From NCBI GenBank assembly GCA_037176725.1, contig JAZBRS010000026.1, forward strand, positions 105,507,501 to 105,571,500: a stretch of DNA of 64,000 bases. Direction: 5' to 3'. Below the pieces are notes generated by a model. The model saw only the letters and a list, made by a program, of their open reading frames with translations. It was not told the DNA's origin and did no database searches. The stretch is from Posidonia oceanica. Taxonomy: Eukaryota > Streptophyta > Magnoliopsida > Alismatales > Posidoniaceae. Positions 11,677 through 23,600 of the stretch are shown piece after piece; positions within the stretch are counted from its first letter, which is position 1; every line of letters starts with the position of its first letter. The position numbers and the translations under genes were made by a program.

Positions 11677-11979
11677 GGGTCTGTTTGGATACCCCTATAA
11701 ACTATGTTATTAAACTGTTACAAAGGTGTAAAAAGTTGTATTTTGTAAAACTAATTTAAGGTGTTTGGATGATCAAAAGAAACATTGTTTTATTCCAAAG
11801 TTTATGTATAGAATGTGGTTTCCAAGAAATGAGTCATATTTCTTTTTTCCTGAAAACTTTATGTTTAGAGTGTTTCTCTCTCATTGTGTACATTCCAAAG
11901 TTTTCTTAGGTACACAATAATACATAATCTATGAATTGAAAACTATAGTCTAAAATCCATGCTTTATCCAAACAGACCC
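11677..11979. mobile_element. Tourist-like MITE (PIF/Harbinger type)
   Basis: A 303-bp element bounded by inverted repeats GGGTCTGTTTGGATA (left) and TATCCAAACAGACCC (right). It is flanked by TTA on both sides (11674-11676 and 11980-11982), the 3-bp duplication typical of Harbinger/Tourist elements. It has no coding capacity. Confidence 0.85.
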
Positions 11980-12461
11980 TTAGTCTTTTCCTTCCTCCTC
12001 TTTTTTATTTTTTAAATAGTTTTTTGGTCCATGTGACATCATATTTGGTCTGCTATTATTCCTATACCAGTTCTACAAATAATCTCGTACATATAATCTA
12101 GAAACAAACAGACACTATGTTTTTGTTTGAAAAATTTTATAACTAATAAGATAGAGCATATGCGACCTAAGGGTGTACATGGGTCCGGGTTGACCAGAAA
12201 ATCGAACCAACCCGACCCGTGTGGGTTGGGTTGGGTCGGGTTTTTTTATCATGGGTTGGGTATGGGTCAGAAAATCCCAAACCCAAACTTTCTGGGTTGG
12301 GTGTGGGTTTCAAGCATGGGTTACCCGACCCGACCCGAACCTGAAGGTATATATATATGATATTAATTATTTATATTTATAAATACATATTATATATATA
12401 ATGTTTTATTTATAAAAGTATAAAACATTAATCACAGGAACCCAACCCCAACCCTAATCTT

Positions 12462-12775
12462 CGTCTCTTTTCCCCCTTCCACAGTGCAGCCCACACACCA
12501 CGGCAGCACGGCCACACCGCTCCACGCCTCCATGCCAAGTTGCCACCCTTGTAAGCCTTTGGAAACCAAGCATACACCGTCTCTTTTCCCCCTTCCGCAG
12601 CGCAGTCCACACCCCACGACGACACGGCCACACCGCTCCATGCCTCCACGCTAAGTCGCCACCCTTGCAAGCCTTTGGAAAACAAGCATACACCGTCTCT
12701 TTTCCCCCTTCCCCCTTCCGCAGCATAGCCCACACCCCACGACGGCACGGCCACACCGCTCCATGCCTCCTCCAT
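12462..12775. repeat. 116-bp tandem repeat, nearly three copies
   Basis: Units start at 12462, 12578 and 12694 with CGTCTCTTTTCCCCCTTCC and are spaced exactly 116 bp apart. The third is truncated and has a small extra CCCCCTTC duplication. The repetitive Trp/Gly-rich proteins predicted on the - strand are just translations of this array. Confidence 0.9.
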
Positions 12776-13045
12776 CTCTCTAAACTGGTAAACCCTAATC
12801 TCTCCAAACCTCCATCTCTTTTCCCTAATCCATCATTCATATCACAAATCTCTCTGAACCTCCGTCTCTGCAGGCAGCATCAAAGCTCGTATTCATGGGG
12901 TTCTACTTCTAGATCAAATCTCTGCATTTCAAGGAACTAGAGGAGCGGTGAGTGTAGCTATCATGCTTATCTTTGTGGATACTAGTTTCTAAAAGCTTAA
13001 TTGGACAATGGAATTCCTTGTTAATATCATCTTCAAGGGTATAAT

Positions 13046-13768
13046 CTTCAACCTGTATTAATTTGATTGTACACTCTGCTTGCAGGTAGCATTAAACACA
13101 GCTTCTTTTTTTACTTCTCATGCTTGACACTTGTATATATTTCACAGGAAATACTAGTGGAGCTACTTCTGTTTGTTAAATAACTATACTTTTATTAGCT
13201 ATTTTTGGATCAATAAACCATGAATTATCCTCCAATTTTTGTAGTCTTCTAGTCCTCTGGTTAAGTAAGCACCATTCTCTTGTACTCTTGGAGAAAATTG
13301 TTGTTAGATGGCTAAGCAATACTAACATATCGCATGCCAGTTTTTCTGACTTTTGATAATGGATGAGCTTGTTATCATTTTTTTGTAATTAATAATGGAT
13401 GAGCCTATGTCTTCAACCTGTATTAATTTGATTGTACACTCTGCTTGCTGATAGCATTAAACACAGCTTCTTTTTTTACTTCTCATGCTTGACACTTGTA
13501 TATATTTCACAGGAAATACTAGTGGAGCTACTTCTGTTTGTTAAATAACTATACTTTTATTAGCTATTTTTGGATCAATAAACCATGAATTATCCTCCAA
13601 TTTTTGCAGTCTTCTGGTTAAGTAAGCACCATTCTCTTGTACTCTTGGAGAAAATTATTGTTAGATGGCTAAGCAATACTAACATATCGCATGCCAGTTT
13701 TTCTGACTTTTGGTAATGGATGAGCTTGTTATCATTTTTTTGTAATTAATAATGGATGAGCCGATGTC
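13046..13768. repeat. 365-bp direct tandem duplication
   Basis: Copy one starts at 13046 and copy two at 13411, both with CTTCAACCTGTATTAATTTG, and they stay highly similar to the end. Differences are a few substitutions and small deletions (for example the second copy lacks a few bases near 13615). No coding content. It lies inside the non-autonomous hAT-like element. Confidence 0.92.
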
Positions 13769-13942
13769 TTTTTTTGTGTAAAATTCAGGTGCTATAAAAC
13801 CCGAGAACCGACCCGACCTAACCCGAAGTTTGTGGGTCGGGTTGGGTTGGGTCTGGACTGGGTATAGGTCTAAAATTATCCAACCCAAATAATATGGGTT
13901 GGGTCGTGGGTTCACCCTTAATCCGACTCATGTACACCCCTA

Positions 13943-15154
13943 CGGCACCCGTATGTACATAAAATATCATTGTCCATTGCAAATGGAATTCACAGTAGGT
14001 TATGCTAAAAACTATTTCGATATATACATAATTTACTTTTGAAACGAAAACCTATACAAGGCCCACCCACGAATATTATCAAAGAAGAATAAGGCCATTC
14101 TTGAATGTTAATTAAGAATTTAAAACAAGATAAGGAGAAGAAGTACAAATACTAAGGGGGTGTTTGTGCATCTGAAAGGTACCGAAATTGATTTGGAAGG
14201 AATTTAATTTCCTATTGATCATCTAAATCAAGGTGTTCGTATACAACAGAAAAAATGATTTGATAAGAAACCAATTACACTGCTTTGCTAAGAATGTGTA
14301 AACAACTTGAAATTCATTTATCTACCCACCTCTTAAGATTTCACTGGAATTCACCCTCTTCTCTAATTAAGACCTTGATATGTTCAGTTTTATTGAGTTC
14401 TTTCTAATAAATTAATGATTTTCACATAATTTATATTTGTTTGATACATAATGATTTCAAAATATTTATTGTCTAATAATTATGTATAATGATATTTATT
14501 TTATATTTATATTTGTATGATAATATTTTATTAAATTATTTAAGAATATGTAATGATTATAGTAAACTTTATTATCAAACATTAATGTATGATAATATTA
14601 TTTTATTTTATTTAAGATATATAAAGATTTTAATGAACTTTGTTATCAAATAATTGTGTATTCTTTTATTTATTGAATAATATATAATTATTTTAGTAAA
14701 TCTTATTGTCAAATAATGGTGTATGATAGTACTACATTTTATTATTTAATAATATTTAATTATTTTAGTAATCTTTATTATCAAATAATCATATACTATA
14801 ACATTTATATTATTTATATAGTAATTATAATATTTTCAGTAAACTTTGTTACCAAATAATTTTATGATAGTACTATATTTTATTTATTAATAATCAAATA
14901 ATGGTGCATTATAATTTTTCTTTTATTTATTTAATAATAATAATATTTTTAATAAAATTTATTATCAATTAATAGTGCATGAGAATATTTATTTATAAAT
15001 AAATATGATCTCCTTTTAATTTCACACACGTTCTAAGTTCATTTTCTCATTATTTCCATGACATGCACAAACAACAAGAAATGAGTCAAAGGAAAATCAA
15101 ATCCTCTTATTTTCTAAGAAAACTAAATTCTTCTCAATTCCCTTTGACTCTAGG
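13943..15154. other. AT-rich non-coding stretch, possible decayed MITE (about 14158-15085)
   Basis: No genes. From 14400 to 15000 the sequence is a very AT-rich series of degenerate repeats of the type 'AATAATxTATTTTATTTA'. The block GTGTTTGTGCATCTGAAAG at about 14160 is partly mirrored at about 15062-15085 (CATGCACAAACAAC), suggesting an old inverted-repeat element, but ends and target duplication could not be fixed. Confidence 0.4.
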
Positions 15155-15436
15155 TAGACATGTAAAAAGGGCCGAGCTGAGCCTCCGTGGCTAAAACCTC
15201 GGCCCAGCCCTAGCCCCCCAACCCTTACTGAACCGGGCCTGGAGGGCTGGGTTAGGTCGGGCCCTTTGGCGCTTTTTACTTGTGTATGTTAAAAATTAAT
15301 AAAAAAAAATTATAGACAAAGTTTGAAATTTAAATAAAAATATTTTATTACTTTTCTAATAATTGAAATTACAAAAAAAAAATTAGATAAAGTTTTATAA
15401 GGTACAACAACATATAATTACAAAATTAATAGAGAT

Positions 15437-16112
15437 TTATTCTGTGTCTGTCATAGAAATCATATTATCTTCTTCTCCTGATTCATCGTTCAACTTCAAA
15501 TTTTGAATTCTATCCACAACATCATATCGGTCTTTTAGACAAACTAAAACTTTCACTGATTTCTCCAATAATTTGCATCTTTTATCACTTAAGACTCTTT
15601 TACTTGCAAAAATAGCGAACTCCAATACCACAGTGGACGTTGAAATTGTTAGTAAATCTTTTACCGTACGTGAAATAATAGGATATCTATATGAGTTAGT
15701 AGACCACCAATTTGATACATCTAATTCAATCTTTTCATTAAAATCAAAATCACATTCTAAATAAGTTTCTAATTCATTATTACTTGTTGATTTAGAATAT
15801 TTATCTTTTTTGTTTTTTATTCTACTCCACAATGCAAAATCATTCTCATTTTCTCTTATTATAGAAAGAGTGAGGAGCAACTACCGAACTACTACTACAA
15901 TCAAATTGATTAACATATTCGTCAAACAATTTATACAAATTGTCTTTAACTTTAGAATTAAATTTGTCTACTTGGTCAAGTTTATTCATATTAGTAAAAA
16001 AATTATCAATTATTACCATGCAAGTGACTAATCTATGCCTAGGATCCATTATTATTGCTAAACAACACCACATTAGAGGTTCATTCCAATAAGAATTATA
16101 TTTTTGTTCCAT
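15437..16112 (-). pseudogene. hAT transposase C-terminal half (RICESLEEPER-like), frameshifted
   Basis: Two overlapping - strand frames together give the C-terminal part of a plant hAT transposase. The first (from about 16112 down to 15846) starts MEQKYNSYW and holds the LAIIMDPRHRL segment. The second (15880 to 15437) carries the hAT dimerisation domain, with ELDVSNWWSTNSYRYPIISR and the following TISTSTVVLEFAIFASKRVL. One frameshift near 15850-15880 separates them. The N-terminal BED zinc finger and the first catalytic region are absent. Upstream on the - strand are a TATA-like CTATAAATACC (about 16245-16255) and a pyrimidine-rich leader, so an internal deletion seems to have put the promoter next to the C-terminal half. 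Confidence 0.82.
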
Positions 16113-16244
16113 TGGACCGGAATCATAGACGTCGAAGTGGAAGTGTAGCCACTAGCAATGTACAGAGAGAGTAGAGAAAAGTTGAAAATGTAAAGAGTAA
16201 AGAAGAGTTAAGAAGTTGTGAAGAAATGAGATGGAGTGGAGAGG

Positions 16245-16256
16245 TATTTATAGGAA
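16245..16256 (-). promoter_or_regulatory. Candidate TATA box of the hAT transposase gene
   Basis: On the - strand the sequence reads CCTATAAATACCTC, followed by a C/T-rich leader of about 130 bases before the ATG near 16112. Spacing suits a plant core promoter; function is inferred. Confidence 0.5.
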
Positions 16257-16519
16257 AAGATGAAAGAAGAAAGGAAAAAATAAAATAAAACAACCATTGC
16301 CAACGGCTAGAATTTTGGGTCTAGGCCAGGCTAGGCGCCTGGGCCAAGCTCTTTGCGCTTGACCCCCTGGCCTAGCTCAACCCAAACCGCTAATTCAGCT
16401 TGATCCTTTTCGGGCCACCTACGGGCTGCTCGACCTTTTTTACACTTCTAACTCTATGATCTAATTCTAATCAAATTTATGTACAAACATGTCCTAACAA
16501 GAGAATTTTAAAGAGAGGG

Positions 16520-16535
16520 AGGAGGATGTGTTTTG
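16520..16535. repeat. Target-site duplication of the LINE, left copy
   Basis: AGGAGGATGTGTTTTG here is identical to 27003-27018, on the far side of the LINE. A long duplication of this kind is the signature of target-primed reverse transcription. Confidence 0.95.
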
Positions 16536-17104
16536 TTTTTTTTTTGAAAACGATAATATATATATATATATATTAATTCAAAAAATACTTGGCTATAAGT
16601 GCCACCACCAAGTATACAAAAGATATATCAGTTTCTTTCCTCCAATTATCTGAGGAATCCAAAAAAGAGATATACAACATGGATAGGACAAAGTAGAAAC
16701 CAAGTAGCAAGATACATAACTGAATTTAAACATTACAAGCAAAAACCAAGCGACAATTTAATTAAATGGTCGGGTCAGCCGATCCAGATATAGCAGCAGA
16801 AGTGGATGGCCCCAAAAAGCCACATTGTGCACCACCAAACCCACTAACTGGAGCCATAGTAGGATTATCCTGGATAGGATGCGCTTGGTCCCAATCTTGC
16901 TTGACTTAGCTTAGAGTTTGTGATAGATTGTCCTATCCAGCTGCCAAGGTATCTGTCTAACATGAAACCAGAAGCAAAATGTGATGAAATATTGAGTTAA
17001 TATTTCGACCTGAATTCCTAAAAATAACTGCATTTCTATTAAGCCATAAAGTCTAGAAAATGGCCAAAACTAAGGAGTTCCTTCCCTGATAAGAAAAGCT
17101 AAAT

Positions 17105-20100
17105 TTAAGTGCATGGTAAAAGGAAAAAAATCTCAGAAATCTTGGGACAATTCAAAAGATCATGTGCACCAGAAATAAAGAAGTCCCAAATAACTCTAGA
17201 GGTATTACAGTGTAAAAAAATATGTAGAGTTGATTCCACAAGATAACTGCAAATGTCACAGTGCAAAGAACCAGTCCAATCCCTTTTTTGCAAGTTAGCC
17301 TTAGAAAGAATTTTATCATGACATACAAGCCAATCAAAAATCTTGACTTTCAAAGGTACTGCACTTTTCCAAATAGACTTCTTATACAATGACCTGCATC
17401 CCCCATCATTCAAAATATTATAACAACTTTTCAATGAAAATTCATTGCTACTGGTAAGATACCAAGAGATAACATGATCACCATCACTAAATTGAATTGA
17501 GTTGAGAATATCATATAGTCTAACAGCACCTGAACTTGGAAGCTGAGAACAATGGAACATGTTATTTTCAAAATACATCTGACCCTTGACAAGATACAAC
17601 CATAACATCTTTTGTAGAGAACATTTCTTGTTTTTAGCCAGGGAATAAATATCACATAAGTCATATTTTAAAAGGGTATTAGTACCCCAGTGATCATGCC
17701 AAAACAAGATTTTACTACCATTATTCATTGTGAATCTCAGAAATGGATTAATCACAGGGTATTGTGCTTTTAGTTCCTGCCAAAGTGGTGAGGAATTCCT
17801 AGAGGAGACATTTAACAAAGCACCAAAGCCATTGGGAAAGAAGTATCTACTTTTAATAAGGGTGGGCCATTTAAGACGATTATTACTTTCCAAGAGTTGC
17901 CAAAGAAGCTTACATTTAAGAGCAGAGCAAAAGCTTCTGATATTGATAATCCTCAGCCCATCTTGATTCTTATGTCTACAGAGGTTTTTCCATTTCATTA
18001 GTGGGATACCTAAGGGACCATAAGGATTGAAAGTCCAAAGAAACCTTCTACGAATTCTATCTATTTCTTTTTCCACTCTAACAAGTAAATGCAGCACAGA
18101 AAGATAATAGGTAGGTACTACAGAGAGCACTGAGTTTAGAAGAGTAAGTCTACCCTCAAGAGATAAGAACTTAGATTTCCAAGACTCAAGCTTACCCGTG
18201 ATTTTATCAATAACTACAGTCCAATCATTGTAGAATGCCTTCCTATAATGTAGAGGAAGCCCTAAATATAGCAATAGAATGGAAGACTGGGAACAGCCAA
18301 GCATATCACTATTTCGGTTAGCTAGGGCCTCAAGGATACCAGTCCCAGTAAGAGAGAATTTATTAAAGTTAATTTTAAGCCCAGCACAAGCTTGAAAACA
18401 ACACAAAATTCTCTTAAGATTGACAATGCAATGATCAGAAGGTTCCAAGAAAATAAGAGTACCATCAGCATATTGGATATTCATTACCTCAGGACCATTA
18501 TGAGGGAATTTAATTCCTTCAATAAGATTATTTTGCTTTCCTAAGTTTAACATCCTATTAAGAGTATAGGTAACAATGATAAACAATAGGGGAGATAGAG
18601 AATCGCCCTGCGTTAGTCCATTTGAGGCTCCAAAAAAGCCTCTAAGGGATCCATTGACCAGGATGGAAAATTTTGCTGAATAGATACACATTTTGATCCA
18701 AGCTATCCATTTTTCACCAAATCCAAAACCTTGGAGGGAGTCTATATGAAATTCCCAATTAACATTATCAAAGGCTTTTTCAAAGTCTGATTTAAGCATT
18801 ACACTTTGTCTGTTAGTAGAGTGAAGCAAATGGAGTGTTTCTTGAGCCACAAGAAAACAATCACTGATATTACATCCTGGGAGAAAGGCACATTGGGAAT
18901 CATCAAACAAAGAGTTAAGAATAGGGCTCAACCTTGCAGCAAGGCACTTAGAAATAATTATATAACTGTTGTTTAACAGGCTAATAGTCCTAAAGTCTTG
19001 AATTCTTTCTGCCCTTCTCTTTTTTGGGATAAGTGCAATGAAGGTTTGGTTAATACTACTCAAAGTATCAATACTATCTGACTGATGAAAATACTAAACA
19101 AATTCTACCAGATCATCCTTAATCACATTCCAAAAGTGGTGATAGAAACAAAGTGGAAATCCATTAGGCTCAGGGGATTTCTCTCCTGGTAAAAAGAAAA
19201 CACTTTGTTTGATTTCTTCCACTGAGAACAAGATTTCAAGAGATTAAGGCTGAGGTACCTTATAAGGTAGCAAGAGATCCCAATTCAAAGAAATATGTCT
19301 AGACTATGACTTATTAAAAAGATAATAGAAGTAATTTGTGATAGCATTGCAAATCAGTGAAGGGGATTCAGACCAATTATCATTAATGATCAGAGATGAG
19401 ATAAAATTTTTCCTTCTTCTGTAATTTACTGTCTTATGAAAAAAGGAAGTATCTAAATCTCCTTCATTTTAACTATTGAATCTGAGAACGTTGTTTCCAA
19501 TAAATTTGTTGTCCAAGAAGAATATTGAAATGTTCTCTTCTCAATGATTGCTTATGCAACCAGTCATCCACAGATAGAGGTGAGGATTCTGCTAGAACAT
19601 CCAATCTGTGAATGTCATTTTCAATTTCATCTAATCTAACATTATTGTCATTTCTATGAGAGAGAAGCCAATTTTTAATAGCCTCCTTAACTACTTTGAG
19701 TTTGTAAGAAATTTTTTTAATAGGGTTAGCACTAGGCGAGACTTCTACCCAAGTAGCCTGAACCAAACTCTCAGACCCATTAGAAAGCAGCCAAGACCTA
19801 TAAAACTTGAAAGGAAATGGTCCCCACCCTAGAGACTTAGTGTCTAGACAAATAGGAATATGATCAGAGAACAATCTAGCCTTCCCAATACAATTGGATC
19901 TAGGGAAATGCAATTCCCAGCTAAGGGAGACCAAGAAACGATCAAGTTTGACCATGATAGTCTCCTCCTGAAAATTAGACCAGGTGAAGGAGCAATTGGA
20001 AGGGGAAAAGTCTATAAGGCTGGAATCAGCAATAAAATTATTAAAGTCTATAGGGAGTATGTAGTTCTGTTAGACTTCTCATAGGAGAATCTAATGAGGT

Positions 20101-20604
20101 TGAATTCTCCACCAACAATCCAATTATCACCCACTAAACCATATAAGTCACGGAGCTCGTCTAAAACTGCAATTTTAAAGGGAGAGTGCATGGTCCATCC
20201 ACTCCAGTGAGCCACCAAGTGAACAAGTCACAGAGATCCTGAAATTGGATAGAAAGAGAAAAAGCTCCCATGTGCATGTTTATTTTAGAAACTAGAGAGG
20301 CATCCCAACCCATCAAGATGCCCCCAGCATTGCCTTGAGAAGAAAGGAAATCTCAACCACTTAACCTACCATCCCCAATTGATCTAAGAATGGCAGAGGA
20401 GAAGGAATTAGTTTTTGTTTCACAAACAATAAGGAGGTCACACTTGCATCTGTGCACCATATTCCTAAGCTCCCTGCGTTTCTTGCTACTCTCTAAACCC
20501 CTAATATTCCAGGCAAGGATAATCATGGGGACAAAAAATAAAAAACGTAGAGCATGGAACTGCTCTACACAATCATTACTGTGTTCTAGGTTAATTTTAG
20601 GCAA
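17105..20604 (-). pseudogene. LINE ORF2: endonuclease and reverse transcriptase, inactivated
   Basis: Starting near 20604 on the - strand, the endonuclease begins with IILAWNIRGLESSKKRREL and CETKTNSF, then meets a stop near 20353. A later endonuclease piece lies at 19955-19473 (FSDHIPICL, DHxP motif). The reverse transcriptase runs openly from 19063 to 17105 (652 codons). It includes FRTISLLNNSYIIISKCLAARL, SDFEKAFDNVNW and NGLTQGDSLSPLLF, then reads YADG where the family has YADD (18461-18472). The C-terminal domain has a cysteine/histidine cluster (CDICSYLVESTLHIFLHC) typical of plant LINE zf-RVT. The lost second aspartate, the stops and the frameshifts between 19064 and 19470 mean no active protein. 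Confidence 0.92.
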
Positions 20605-20610
20605 TTGTTG

Positions 20611-23600
20611 TTACACCTTGACATGATCCAAAAACAATCTAGCCTCCGAGATGTCATTAAAAACAATTCCAATCTTAGAGCAGAAACTGGCAAAATCATC
20701 ATAGGAGTCCCAGAATAGAATATCATTAGAGAAATTGTCCTTGCCAGATGATGCATTCAAGGTATTGGAAGAATTTAAGGAGGATGTCGAAGGTGAATCA
20801 GTAGTAGAGTCGGGAACTCTAAAATCCAGTAGAGCTAAATTAGAAGGTACTAAATTTAAATTACCTGTACTAAGGGTCGGTATAACAATGTGCGAGGATG
20901 GAGTAGGAGCACAAGTACTAGTTTCGTCCTCAGATTCATCATTCTCTAATTTTTCCAGAGCCGTAAGAAGTGCTTGCCTTTGAGATTTTTTGGATTTCCT
21001 AGATTTTGACTCCTGGGCTCTAGCAACTTTAGCGGAGGATTTTGTCTCTAGAGCAACACTAGGTGGTAATTCTGCCAGGAAAGAGCGAGTACTTGTGACA
21101 TCACTATGAATAGAACTAATGTGGACAGCACTAATAGGGTTGGACACAAGGGATGGGTTTGGAGTTACAACCGATCCAGAAAGAGCAACACCCTTACTCG
21201 AGTGAAAAGAACAAGCATCAACTGAAGCCTTAGGCCATGGATGATTTTGATCAATAGGAGCAAAGACTCTAGGAGCCTCTGGCCATGGTCGAGGCAATAA
21301 ACCAAGTTCAACAGAAGGATGGGGGAATGATCTTTTCTGGGAACGAGTTGGATTATGCCCCCCAGCAGCTCAACCCCCTCTAGCAGACACTGAAGACCTA
21401 GTCCATTTATACCTTGAATTTTGTCCCCAGCCCCCACGGCCCCCTACCACCTTTATAGCCTTTAAACTGTTTGCCAAAAGGCTTCCGCGAGTCCCTATAA
21501 GAATAAGAGCCCATTGAAAAAGGACCAAGCCTCCAAGAAGAACTGGATTGGGAACATATGTCCCAAATTCTGTTAAAGCGGATAGGATAGCCATTTCGAG
21601 TGAAAGAAAAATAACGCAAATTAGGAAGATCCTTGCCCAGATGAAGACGGATTTTAACCTTGGCAAACCCTTGAAATCGGGCTTGATCATTGCCAAAGTT
21701 GACTTCCAGCAACTCAGCAAACTCAGCAAGCATTCGATGGAACAGATTGACATTCCATAGATGGTGTGGAATCCCTTCCAGGCGGATCTAGAAGCCCTTA
21801 TCTCGAAGAGTATAAACCAAACAAGAGTTAACGGACCAAGGAGAGAAAGACACAGGTGTGTAAAACACAACCATACCAGAACAGTTAAAAGCGTCCTCTC
21901 TAAGTGCTTATGAAGGAAATTTTACAATATATCTACCCAGGAAAACATCAAAGACATCTACATCTAAGGGATGGGTTCAGAAACGGGCAAGGTGAGCTAG
22001 TAGGTCCTCTTTGGATAGTTGGGTGGTCACTAAAGCACAAGTAGAAAGAAACTCTAATTGATCATAAGTGTCATCTGACGGTGGGATTGCAATCGGATAT
22101 TGAGAAGTTTGACCAACCATAAATGCCGACCAATGAGACTGGACTCTGCCAACAATAGGAACCCATCTCACAAGTTTATGAAAGAATCTACAGATAGAGA
22201 CTGAGTGGTTAGGTGAACTACATTTAAAACAAGAACCACTAAATCTGCAACGACGTTTATAATGCCCCCAAGACCACATTTAAAACACCTACCTCCTCAA
22301 GCACAAAACAGTTGTAACTAAGAGAGAGGACGTGTAACGACCCCAATGTCGTTACCTCTCAACCTAACTACCATTTTTTTTCTTTTATCTCTTATTAGTA
22401 TTAATGAACTACAGAACTAAATCCTCACAATTACTATAAAGCAAAAATATAATAACTTACTTACCCAGAACCCTTGATGTGTGGCAGTATGACTCCTTTC
22501 CTATATGCACTAGCAACTCCAGCTCCTATCCTGCACCTGCCAAAAATAGAAACAAAGCACACATGAGCGACTATTCAATAGGTCACCTAGCACACACCCC
22601 AGCTCGACAAACAACGTCGAGGAAACAGACGTAACTACGCCACAAACAAACAAACACAGGCATCTCTCTCCTGGATACCACAGCAGGGCACACATCATTG
22701 TCTACAAAGCAAGCCACTAAAAACATGCCTTTGAAAACATCTTTTCTCTTTTCCTTTCAAAATCATATGCATGCTCTTTTCAAAATCATTATGCACACTT
22801 GAAATGGCTTCACTAGCCAAATCAAGTCCCAAAACACACGGTCTGGTCCACCACGCTCCTGGTGCGGACTAGACAACCAGCCATGTCTGAATACCCTCAA
22901 TAGCATTCAGAACACACACAACAACACAACAAACACCAAAACACAAAACTAACGCTAAGACACTGCTCAGCCAAACCAATGCGCCTCACTAGCGCAAGAC
23001 CTACGCCCCACAGGCACGCCCACAAGCACAACAACCACAAACACAACAAAGGTCGTCACTCGGGCCCAAGCGACGACACTTAGCCACAAGCAGTCCACCA
23101 AGGCGCTACCATGGTGTCCCTGCACTGCTACGGTCGGCCACCTTGTGGAGGAGCGAACCGTCCTAGCCAACGAGCCTCACAAAGCCGACCACACAGGAAG
23201 GCCAGTCCTGTCTCTCAGCAGGACACCACAGGGAACGCCCTCTAGGCACCCTAACTCAGTGTCCCGGACCCCTGAGGCTCCTCACCCCCAGGCTCAGTCT
23301 ACACCAAGCAGTCTCGGTACCTGTACTAACTAAGGTATCACATCCAGCTATCCAGAGGTCTCATACCCCCTGTGTCCGCTGCCACGATACACTATGTACA
23401 GTCAGTACCTTGGGTCCTCGGCACCCGGAACAAGCGGAGTGTCATACCTCTAAGTCCAGTCGGTACCCCCAACCCGCGGACCTCAACCTCAGCCTTATGA
23501 ACGACAATCAAGGAGTATCATACCTCTAAGATCCAACGAATACTTACCTCAGCCTCTTAGTCTCAGGACCTCAACCTAGGCAATGCGTCCGACCAACCAG

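Larger units (their letters stand above)
12168..13942. mobile_element. Non-autonomous hAT-like element with GGGTTGGGTCGGG-rich ends
   Basis: The left end reads TAAGGGTGTACATGGGTCCG and the right end, on the opposite strand, TAGGGGTGTACATGAGTCGG. These are imperfect inverted repeats of a common plant hAT type with subterminal ACCCGACCC/GGGTCGGGT motifs. The 8 bases outside the two ends match poorly, so the target duplication is decayed or the boundary is off by a base or two. No transposase is present. The interior holds a 116-bp triple repeat and a 365-bp duplication, listed separately. Confidence 0.65.
15155..16450 (-). mobile_element. Internally deleted hAT transposon
   Basis: The ends TAGACATGTAAAAAGGGCCGAGC and, on the other strand, TAGAAGTGTAAAAAAGGTCGAGC form imperfect terminal inverted repeats. 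The flanks ACTCTAGG (15147-15154) and ACTCTATG (16451-16458) match at 7 of 8 positions, giving the 8-bp duplication expected for hAT. The element is 1,296 bp and keeps only the C-terminal half of a transposase on the - strand, behind an apparently intact leader. Confidence 0.88.

Noticed and set aside
12428..12840. Trp/Gly/Val-rich - strand frames with repeated sequence
   Set aside because: Direct product of the 116-bp triple repeat; three overlapping frames look alike for that reason.
13943..13950. 8-bp target duplication for the hAT-like element ending at 13942
   Set aside because: CGGCACCC does not match ATGCGACC on the other side well enough to call; the element is accepted on its inverted ends only.
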